Of a DNA stretch of 6,369 nucleotides, positions 1 through 4,880 are shown in pieces. The first letter of the stretch is position 1, and each line of letters opens with the position of its first letter. Below the pieces are notes generated by a model. The model saw only the letters and a list, made by a program, of their open reading frames with translations. It had not been told where the DNA came from and ran no database searches. A program made the translations under genes and the position numbers. Source of the DNA: Pseudomonadota bacterium (GTDB lineage Bacteria > Pseudomonadota > Gammaproteobacteria > Burkholderiales > Burkholderiaceae_D); the NCBI GenBank assembly GCA_023392035.1, contig JAEVZY010000178.1:1-6369 (forward strand), given 5' to 3'.

Positions 1-16
1 AGCCAGACCCCTTTGC

Positions 17-436
17 TTACTTGCGACTGGACTGGGCGGCGAAGCTCACCTGCGGCAGGCCGGCCTGGCGCGCCGCTTCCAGCACATTGATCACCGACTG
101 GTGCGCCGTCAGCGCATCGGCATTGATGATCACCACCGCGTCCTTGTTCTGGCCGGCGGCCTGGCGCAGCGACTCCGACAATTGCGCCACATCGCGAAAG
201 GCGATCGGCACATTGTTGATGGCATAGCGTCCCTGGGCATCGATCACCACATTCACCTCCTGCGGCTGCTGCACCGCCTTCTCGGCATCGGCCGTGGGCA
301 GGGTGATCTGCAATGCGGTGTACTTGCTGTAGGTGGTGGTGATCATCAGGAAGATCAGGATCACCAGCAGCACGTCGATGAAGGGAATCAGGTTGATCTC
401 GGGATCTTCCCGTTTCGCGCCGCGACGGAAGTTCAT
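17..436 (-). CDS. exbD: ExbD/TolR-family biopolymer transport protein
   Basis: This 139-residue protein has the ExbD/TolR layout: a short charged cytoplasmic N-terminus (about 1-14), one transmembrane helix (about 16-35) and a periplasmic domain (about 42-139). The helix begins NLIPFIDV and carries the family's single membrane aspartate at D21, the residue that relays protons in ExbD and TolR. With ExbB it should form an inner-membrane channel that uses proton motive force to drive an outer-membrane or periplasmic partner. The ATG at 434-436 is supported by AAGGAG at 442-447, 5 bases upstream. That Shine-Dalgarno overlaps the TAA stop of exbB, so the two genes are almost certainly co-transcribed and translationally coupled. 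Downstream on this strand, AAAGGGG (8-14) could be the ribosome binding site of a further gene outside the window. In several proteobacteria that gene is lpxK, which is inference here. The partner substrate is unknown, and no TonB is visible. Confidence 0.93.
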   Translation of the reverse strand: MNFRRGAKREDPEINLIPFIDVLLVILIFLMITTTYSKYTALQITLPTADAEKAVQQPQEVNVVIDAQGRYAINNVPIAFRDVAQLSESLRQAAGQNKDAVVIINADALTAHQSVINVLEAARQAGLPQVSFAAQSSRK

Positions 437-441
437 CGCCG

Positions 442-447
442 CTCCTT
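442..447 (-). promoter_or_regulatory. Shine-Dalgarno of exbD overlapping the exbB stop
   Basis: AAGGAG on the minus strand lies 5 bases before the exbD ATG and shares bases with the exbB TAA (446-448). Ribosomes finishing exbB therefore sit on the exbD initiation region, which suggests coupled production of the two subunits. Confidence 0.8.
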
Positions 448-1054
448 ATTGCCGGCGTTCGCCGTGCACGATGTCGACGAACTTGATCGCCTGCTGCTCC
501 ATGTCGACGATGAAGCTGTCGATCAGGGCGCGGAAATGGCGGTAGAACACCAGGGCCGGCATGGCGATGGCGAGGCCGAAACCGGTGTTGTACAGCGCCA
601 CCGAGATGCCATGCGCCAGCTGGGTGTGATCGGTGCCGTTGGCGCTCGAACTGCCGAACAGCTCGATCATGCCGACGATGGTGCCGAACAAGCCCATCAG
701 CGGCGCCAGGCTGGCAATGGTGCCGAGGGTGGTCAGGAAACGCTCCAGATCGTGGGCCGCGCCGCGGCCGGCTTCTTCGATGGATTCCTTCATCACTTCG
801 CGCGGCGCGTCGACATTGCGCAGGCCGGCGGCCAGCACCCGGCCGAGCGGAGAATTGGCTTCCAGTTGCGTCACCACTTCGGGCGTCACCTTGCCGTTGT
901 GATGAACCCGTATGACTTCCTGCAACAGGTTGGGCGGAAGAATGCGCGCACGCCGCAGATACAATATGCGCTCCACGATGAGCGCCACCGCCACGATGGA
1001 TGCGACCAACAAAAACCAGATGGGCCAACCGGCAGCCTGGATGATTGCGAACAA
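446..1054 (-). CDS. exbB: ExbB/TolQ/MotA-family proton channel protein
   Basis: This 202-residue inner-membrane protein has three predicted membrane segments: about 10-32, 110-133 and 149-172. The second contains the family motif GLFGTIVGMI (121-130, with T125). The third contains ALYNTGFGLAIAMPAL, with the pore threonine at T157. It is the scaffold of the ExbB-ExbD proton channel. Compared with E. coli ExbB (alignment from memory), the third helix has valine at 152 where the classical ExbB/TolQ glutamate (E176) sits; this resembles the ALYNT subfamily often found beside lpxK. The start is TTG at 1052-1054. An in-frame TAG lies four codons upstream, no ATG or GTG occurs in between, and AGGAG lies 9 bases upstream. 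The N-terminus FAIIQAAGWPIW matches related proteins as I remember them. It heads an operon with exbD and is divergent from xseA. The exact physiological partner cannot be told. Confidence 0.93.
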   Translation of the reverse strand: MFAIIQAAGWPIWFLLVASIVAVALIVERILYLRRARILPPNLLQEVIRVHHNGKVTPEVVTQLEANSPLGRVLAAGLRNVDAPREVMKESIEEAGRGAAHDLERFLTTLGTIASLAPLMGLFGTIVGMIELFGSSSANGTDHTQLAHGISVALYNTGFGLAIAMPALVFYRHFRALIDSFIVDMEQQAIKFVDIVHGERRQ

Positions 1055-1063
1055 GGAAACAAG

Positions 1064-1068
1064 CTCCT
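1064..1068 (-). promoter_or_regulatory. Shine-Dalgarno supporting the TTG start of exbB
   Basis: AGGAG on the minus strand is 9 bases from TTG at 1054-1052. This is the only good ribosome binding site upstream of the conserved N-terminus and settles the unusual start codon. Confidence 0.7.
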
Positions 1069-1071
1069 ATC

Positions 1072-1100
1072 AACAAAATCGCGCAGGCTACTGCTGCGCG
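1072..1100 (-). promoter_or_regulatory. Terminator-like hairpin in the exbB 5' leader
   Basis: On the minus strand CGCGCAG and CTGCGCG (1080-1100) form a perfect 7-bp GC-rich stem around a 7-base loop. ATTTTGTT follows at once (1079-1072), then the exbB Shine-Dalgarno about 4 bases later. A GC stem followed by a U-rich stretch just before a ribosome binding site resembles a leader attenuator, but the U-tract is short and interrupted. It might equally be an mRNA-stability hairpin or chance. Confidence 0.4.
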
Positions 1101-1252
1101 GCATGCAATGGTAAATGCTGCGTTTGGAGCGGGCAAGCCGGGCTGTTGCAGGCTGGACTCGGCGCCATCAAGGCTCGTTAGTAAGAGCTAACTTTCAATG
1201 GCGATTTGGAAATTGTTGATGCTGCAATGCGGGGATTTCAGCCGCCCCGAAA

Positions 1253-1287
1253 TTGCCCACAGTTTTTGTGGATAACTTTGTGAACAA
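1253..1287. promoter_or_regulatory. Cluster of DnaA-box-like nonamers
   Basis: TGTGGATAA at 1267-1275 is the exact complement of TTATCCACA, the high-affinity DnaA box. A second copy, TGTGAACAA at 1279-1287, has one mismatch to the TTATNCACA consensus and follows in the same orientation 12 bases on. TTGCCCACA at 1253-1261 is a degenerate box (two mismatches) in the opposite orientation, and its CCACA forms an inverted repeat with TGTGG around a T-rich loop (1257-1271). The motifs are read directly; binding by DnaA is inference. No dnaA, dnaN or rpmH gene is in view, so this is not evidently the main origin. DnaA-responsive control of xseA or exbB, or a titration site, are alternatives. Confidence 0.45.
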
Positions 1288-1311
1288 ATCAGGCCGCAAC
1301 AGCTAAAGTCA

Positions 1312-1385
1312 TTGATTCGTAAGGTTTTTTTGATTCTGCTCAAGTCTGGAGCAAAGGCAAAAGTTCTTTTGAATCAAACACTTAC
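1312..1385. repeat. TTGATTC direct and inverted repeats
   Basis: TTGATTC occurs at 1312-1318 and again at 1330-1336, 18 bases apart. Its complement GAATCAA is at 1371-1377. The inner pair extends to TTTGATTC/GAATCAAA (1329-1336 with 1371-1378), and an outer GTAAG/CTTAC pair (1319-1323 with 1381-1385) flanks it. A smaller TGCTC/GAGCA hairpin lies inside (1337-1353). It sits about 85-160 bases before the xseA ATG, where operator sites or a structured leader would be expected. The binding protein is unknown. Confidence 0.4.
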
Positions 1386-1470
1386 CTGAATTCACCAGAA
1401 TGACGCCACGCAACTGTCAGCTCCCAGCAAGATCCCCGCTTTTGTGGACAGAAGACACTCTCAAACCAGC

Positions 1471-2832
1471 ATGAACGAATTTGAAAGTCAAGCCAGCAGC
1501 GCCAGCGGACCACCGGTGCTTGCCGTTTCGGCACTGAACCAGGCGGTGGCCAGGGTACTCGAGCGCAGCTTCCCCCTGGCCTGGGTGGCCGGGGAAATTT
1601 CCAATTTCACCCGCGCCGCATCCGGCCATTGGTACTTCACCCTGAAGGACGACAAGGCCCAGGTGCGCTCGGTGATGTTCAAGGGGCGCGCGCAACTGGC
1701 CGGCTTCATCCCGCGCGAGGGCGACAAGGTGGAGGTGCGGGCGCTGGTTACGCTGTATGCGCCGCGCGGCGATTATCAGCTCAATGTGGAAGCGATCCGC
1801 CGCGCCGGCCTGGGCAATCTGTATGAAGCCTTCCTGCGCCTGAAGGAAAGGCTCACTGCCGAAGGCTTGTTCGACCCCGAGCGCAAGCGCCCCCTGCCCG
1901 GCTTTGCGCGCTGCATAGGCGTGGTCACCAGTCCCAAGGCCGCCGCCCTGCGCGACGTGCTGGCGGCGCTGGCACGGCGCGCGCCGCACGTGCGGGTGAT
2001 CCTGTATCCGAGCCCGGTGCAGGGCGAAGGCGCGGCGGCCATGGTGGCGCGCGCGATTGCCACCGCTTCGGCGCGCCGCGAATGCGATGTCCTGCTGGTA
2101 TGTCGCGGCGGCGGCAGCATCGAGGACTTGTGGTCTTTCAATGAAGAGGTCGTGGCGCGCGCGATTGCCGATTGCAGCATGCCGGTGATCAGCGGCGTCG
2201 GCCACGAAACCGATTTCACCATTGCCGATTTCGCTGCCGACTTGCGCGCGCCGACCCCCACCGCGGCGGCCGAACTGGCGGCGCGTCCGCGCCAGGAATG
2301 GCTGGCCGCCCTGCAACAGCGCGCGCGCGGCATCGTGCAATGCCAGGCGCGCCGCTTGGCGGAACAGGCGCAAACCCTGGACTGGCTGGCGCGCCGCCTG
2401 CAAAGTCCGGCGCAGTTGTTGAAGCACGAACGCCTGCGCCTGTCCGCCCTGCAGGGACGGCTGGCGCATGGCGCCCACACGCCGCTGGCGCAGCGGCGCT
2501 TTGCGCTCACCCACTTGCAATCGCGCATGGCCGCCGCCCTGCCCGACGCAGCCGGCGAACGACGTCATCTGGCACAAGCGGCACGCCAGCTCGGCAGCTG
2601 CATGCAGGCCCAGCAACGCCATGCCCGCGCGCGCCTGCAAAGCCTGGCAGCGCAACTGGAGATGCTCAATCCGCAACGCACGCTGGAGCGCGGCTATGCC
2701 ATCGTCACCGACCGCAAGGGCCAGGTGCTGCGCTCGCCGGCCGCCCTGAAGCCGGGACGCACGGTGCAGATGCGGCTGGCCGAAGGCAGCGCCGAAGTCG
2801 GTATCGCCAGCGTGCAGCCGAATCTGGATTGA
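1471..2832 (+). CDS. xseA: Exodeoxyribonuclease VII large subunit
   Basis: XseA is the catalytic large subunit of exonuclease VII. With several copies of XseB it degrades single-stranded DNA from both ends into acid-soluble oligonucleotides in repair and recombination. The 453-residue length fits the family. Residues about 17-115 are the N-terminal OB-fold (AVSALNQAVA, WVAGEISNFTRAASGHWYF). The catalytic domain follows, with GVVTSPKAAALRDVL (150-164), CRGGGSIEDLWSFNEE (211-226), SGVGHETDFTIADFAADLRA (241-260) and PTPTAAAEL. R212, H245, D248 and D162 lie in the positions where essential residues are known in the E. coli enzyme. A helical, Gln/Arg/Ala-rich stretch (about 275-395) is the coiled region that binds XseB, and the family tail NPQRTLERGYAIV is near 400-412. 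I chose ATG 1471, but its Shine-Dalgarno is poor. An in-frame GTG at 1444 would add nine residues. xseB is not in the window. Confidence 0.96.
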   Translation: MNEFESQASSASGPPVLAVSALNQAVARVLERSFPLAWVAGEISNFTRAASGHWYFTLKDDKAQVRSVMFKGRAQLAGFIPREGDKVEVRALVTLYAPRGDYQLNVEAIRRAGLGNLYEAFLRLKERLTAEGLFDPERKRPLPGFARCIGVVTSPKAAALRDVLAALARRAPHVRVILYPSPVQGEGAAAMVARAIATASARRECDVLLVCRGGGSIEDLWSFNEEVVARAIADCSMPVISGVGHETDFTIADFAADLRAPTPTAAAELAARPRQEWLAALQQRARGIVQCQARRLAEQAQTLDWLARRLQSPAQLLKHERLRLSALQGRLAHGAHTPLAQRRFALTHLQSRMAAALPDAAGERRHLAQAARQLGSCMQAQQRHARARLQSLAAQLEMLNPQRTLERGYAIVTDRKGQVLRSPAALKPGRTVQMRLAEGSAEVGIASVQPNLD

Positions 2833-2839
2833 AGCCAAA

Positions 2840-2876
2840 TGGACGGAACTGCAATGCAGATCAAGCAATCCGTCCA
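2840..2876. repeat. Inverted repeat between xseA and sodB (operator or weak terminator)
   Basis: TGGACGGA (2840-2847) and TCCGTCCA (2869-2876) are perfect 8-base complements. The 21-base spacer contains a second small palindrome, CTGCAATGCAG (2849-2859). It begins 7 bases after the xseA stop and ends 9 bases before a TACAAT hexamer. It could fold as the xseA transcript end, although only a C/T-rich stretch without a real T-run follows. It could also be an operator over the sodB promoter. It does not look like a Fur box. Confidence 0.5.
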
Positions 2877-2885
2877 CTTCCCCCT

Positions 2886-2891
2886 TACAAT
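2886..2891 (+). promoter_or_regulatory. Possible -10 element of sodB
   Basis: TACAAT differs from TATAAT at one base and lies 46 bases before the sodB ATG. No good -35 hexamer is seen 16-18 bases upstream, where the inverted repeat lies, so an activator or a weak promoter would be needed. Confidence 0.3.
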
Positions 2892-2924
2892 GTGCGGTTC
2901 ACCGACTCCCCCGTGAACAAACAG

Positions 2925-2931
2925 AAAAGGA
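2925..2931 (+). promoter_or_regulatory. Ribosome binding site of sodB
   Basis: AAAAGGA ends 6 bases before the ATG at 2938. This is a good match and spacing, consistent with strong expression. Confidence 0.75.
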
Positions 2932-2937
2932 CGCAAG

Positions 2938-3513
2938 ATGGAACACAAGCTCCCCGCCCTGCCCTACGCCATGGATGCGTTGCAGCCGCACATCTCCAAG
3001 GAGACGCTGGAATACCACTATGGCAAGCACCACCAGGCCTACGTGACCAACCTCAACAACCTGATCAAGGGCACCGAATACGAAAATGCCTCGCTGGAAG
3101 AGATCGTCAAGAAATCCTCCGGCGGCGTCTTCAACAACGCGGCCCAGGTGTGGAACCACACCTTCTACTGGAACTGCATGAGCCCCAACGGCGGCAAGCC
3201 GGCCGGCAAGGTGGTGGACGCCATCAACGCCAAGTGGGGATCGTTTGACAAGTTCAAGGAAGAATTCAGCAAGTCCGCCGTCGGCAACTTCGGTTCCGGC
3301 TGGACCTGGCTGGTGAAGAAAGGCGACGGCTCGGTTGACATCGTCAACACCTCCAACGCCGGCACCCCGATCACCGGCAGCGACAAGCCCCTGCTCACCT
3401 GCGACGTCTGGGAGCACGCCTACTACATCGACACCCGCAACGCACGTCCCAAGTACGTTGAGAACTGGTGGAACCTGGTGAACTGGGATTTCGTGAACCA
3501 GAATTTCGCCTGA
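2938..3513 (+). CDS. sodB: Superoxide dismutase [Fe]
   Basis: This 191-residue cytoplasmic enzyme converts superoxide to oxygen and hydrogen peroxide. It has the full Fe/Mn-SOD fold with no signal peptide. The four metal ligands are visible as H27 (in YHYGKHH), H74 (in WNHTFYW), D156 and H160 (in DVWEHAYY). Second-shell residues H31 and Y35 and the dimer-interface E159/Y163 are kept. The active-site glutamine is at Q70 in AAQVWNHTFYW, the position typical of iron enzymes, and TCDVWEH is also the iron-type form, so Fe is favoured over Mn. T166 replaces the tyrosine of the DYRN motif in E. coli SodB. The start has a good ribosome binding site. The gene is 105 bases after xseA and is closed by a strong terminator, so it is probably its own transcription unit, perhaps with some read-through from xseA. 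No Fur box is evident. Confidence 0.97.
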   Translation: MEHKLPALPYAMDALQPHISKETLEYHYGKHHQAYVTNLNNLIKGTEYENASLEEIVKKSSGGVFNNAAQVWNHTFYWNCMSPNGGKPAGKVVDAINAKWGSFDKFKEEFSKSAVGNFGSGWTWLVKKGDGSVDIVNTSNAGTPITGSDKPLLTCDVWEHAYYIDTRNARPKYVENWWNLVNWDFVNQNFA

Positions 3514-3535
3514 TTTCAGAAAAGCACCAGCGACG

Positions 3536-3568
3536 AAATAGCCCGGCATGCGCCGGGCTATTTTTTTT
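3536..3568 (+). terminator. Intrinsic terminator of sodB
   Basis: A perfect 12-bp stem pairs AAATAGCCCGGC (3536-3547) with GCCGGGCTATTT (3552-3563) around the loop ATGC. Eight T residues run from 3561 to 3568, the first three being part of the stem. It lies 22 bases after the sodB stop. This is a classic rho-independent terminator and separates sodB from the glycosyltransferase module. Confidence 0.95.
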
Positions 3569-3743
3569 CAGACTTCCCGCAAGCTTGCCAGCGCGACACG
3601 CCTCATGACCGGCGGGCAAGGCCGGCTCCCTGCGCCGCCTGGCGTTGCGCGCACTCAAAGCCGATGACTTTGCCGTGCATTTGAAGCGCGGTTTGAATGT
3701 CATTAGGAGTGCCAGGGGCAGTAGCCCACCGGCAGTCCAATGC

Positions 3744-3748
3744 AGGGG
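3744..3748 (+). promoter_or_regulatory. Shine-Dalgarno deciding the GTG start of the glycosyltransferase
   Basis: AGGGG lies 7 bases before GTG 3756. It supports starting at the conserved HIVDITMFY segment rather than at TTG 3645 in the same frame. The 187 bases between the sodB terminator and this start must hold the module's promoter, but I could not place one with confidence. Confidence 0.55.
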
Positions 3749-3755
3749 TTGGTAC

Positions 3756-4880
3756 GTGCACATCGTCGACATCACCATGTTCTATCCCGCGCAAACTGGT
3801 GGCGTGCGCACTTACCTTTCGGCCAAATCGGACTGGCTGGCGCGCCAGCAGGGAATCCGTCATACGGTGATCGCGCCTACCTCGGCCAAGCCGCTCAACA
3901 ACGAGCACCGGCTCATCTCCATACCAAGCATCTTCATCCCCGGCGCGGCCGGCATCCGCGTGCCGCTCTCCTCCTCTTTCGCCGTGCGTCAGTTGCAGGC
4001 GCTGCGTCCCGACATCATCGAAGCGGGCGATCCGTATCAGCTGGCGTGGGCGGCGCTGGCGGCCAAGGAAGCGCTGGGCGTGCCCGCGGTTGCCTACTAC
4101 CACACCGACCTGCCGGGCATCGTGTACCAGCGATTCGGAAACGCGGCCTGCATCGCGGCGCGAAGCTATCTGCGCCGCCTGTATCGCCAATTCGACCTGG
4201 TACTGGCGCCCAGCCGTGCCACCTTGCACAGCCTGGAGCTTCTTGGCCTGCAGCATATTCGCCATCAACCGCTGGGCGTGGATACCAGAAGATTCAATCC
4301 CGCCTTTCGCGATGCCGGCCTGCGCGAATCGCTCGGCTTGCCGGCCGGCGCGCGCGTGCTCTTGTACGCCGGGCGTTTCACACGCGAAAAGCGCTTGCCG
4401 ATCTTGATCGACGCGATGGAAAAACTGAGTGCGCCCTATCACTTGTTGATGGTCGGTTCGCCCAAGCCGGTGTACTCGCGTGGCCGCATCACCTGCCTGC
4501 CCTTTCAGAGCACGAGTTCGCTTGCCAGGATCATGGCCAGCTGCGATGCGCTGGTCCACCCCGGCGACGCCGAGACCTTTGGCCTGGTGGTGCTGGAGGC
4601 GCTGGCCAGCGGCATTCCGGTGGTCGGCGTGAACGCGGCGGGCGTGGCCGAACTGGTGGACGAGGCCGTCGGCACGCTGGTGGAACCGGGCAGCAGCCGG
4701 GCGCTGGCCGACGGTGTCCGGCGCCTGTTCGAGCGCGACCTCAAGGCATTGGGCGCTGCCGCGCGCCAGCGCGCCGTCGAACGCCACGCCTGGAACCGCG
4801 TCCTCCCCAGGCTGTTGCAGCACTACGCCACGGTGCTGCCTGGCGCACCCAGGCCGGCCGGCGTTGGGGTGCTGGCATGA
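3756..4880 (+). CDS. GT4-family glycosyltransferase (GT-B fold)
   Basis: This 374-residue protein (from GTG 3756) is a retaining GT-B glycosyltransferase of the GT4 type, which moves a sugar from a nucleotide-sugar donor to an unknown acceptor. The N-terminal Rossmann domain (about 1-185) starts with HIVDITMFY and the GGVRTYL loop (15-21). The C-terminal donor domain has LLYAGRFTREKRL (202-214), where R207 and K212 should hold the donor phosphates. It also has the E-x7-E motif ETFGLVVLE (E273, E281), followed by ALASGIPVVG and a helix returning to the N-domain. No signal peptide or membrane helix is visible, so it should act on the cytoplasmic face. Its stop overlaps the next gene's start by ATGA, so it is coupled to a sugar deacetylase. 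It is not next to an obvious lipopolysaccharide or capsule cluster here. Donor and acceptor cannot be read from sequence. The start is less certain than the family. Confidence 0.9.
   Translation: MHIVDITMFYPAQTGGVRTYLSAKSDWLARQQGIRHTVIAPTSAKPLNNEHRLISIPSIFIPGAAGIRVPLSSSFAVRQLQALRPDIIEAGDPYQLAWAALAAKEALGVPAVAYYHTDLPGIVYQRFGNAACIAARSYLRRLYRQFDLVLAPSRATLHSLELLGLQHIRHQPLGVDTRRFNPAFRDAGLRESLGLPAGARVLLYAGRFTREKRLPILIDAMEKLSAPYHLLMVGSPKPVYSRGRITCLPFQSTSSLARIMASCDALVHPGDAETFGLVVLEALASGIPVVGVNAAGVAELVDEAVGTLVEPGSSRALADGVRRLFERDLKALGAAARQRAVERHAWNRVLPRLLQHYATVLPGAPRPAGVGVLA

Larger units (their letters stand above)
1055..1470. other. Divergent intergenic region between exbB and xseA
   Basis: This 416-base gap separates two divergently transcribed genes and must hold both promoters. 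The part from about 1190 to 1400 is clearly richer in A and T than the flanking genes. I find no convincing coding region or tRNA in it. It contains a leader hairpin (1080-1100), a small GTTAG/CTAAC inverted repeat (1177-1192), a DnaA-box-like cluster (1253-1287) and TTGATTC repeats (1312-1385). No sigma-70 promoter with both hexamers near consensus could be assigned by eye on either strand. Confidence 0.8.

Noticed and set aside
101..1114. Long plus-strand open frame antisense to exbB-exbD
   Set aside because: It is rich in His, Arg, Gln and Gly with no recognisable motif, and it mirrors two clear genes on the other strand. This is a typical high-GC shadow frame.
1177..1192. GTTAG/CTAAC hairpin as a terminator
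   Set aside because: The stem has only 5 AT-containing pairs, a short TTT follows on the plus strand, and no transcript is known to end there. It is too weak to call.
1253..1287. A complete replication origin
   Set aside because: Only two good DnaA-type boxes are present, and no dnaA, dnaN, rpmH or parAB genes or AT-rich unwinding 13-mers are seen. The cluster is reported only as possible DnaA sites.
2044..2169. Direct repeat GTGGCGCGCGCGATTGCC at 2044-2061 and 2152-2169
   Set aside because: Both copies encode VARAIA within helices of XseA in the same frame. Codon bias in GC-rich DNA and the protein sequence explain it.
1417..2877. 486-codon minus-strand open frame across xseA
   Set aside because: It is antisense to a full-length, motif-complete xseA, has low-complexity composition and no family resemblance.
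3645..3755. N-terminal extension of the glycosyltransferase from TTG 3645
   Set aside because: The extra 37 residues do not resemble the family N-terminus, while GTG 3756 has AGGGG at good spacing and begins the conserved HIVDITMFY segment.
3603..4823. 406-codon minus-strand open frame across the glycosyltransferase
   Set aside because: It is antisense to a conserved GT4 gene, and its composition is that of a shadow frame.
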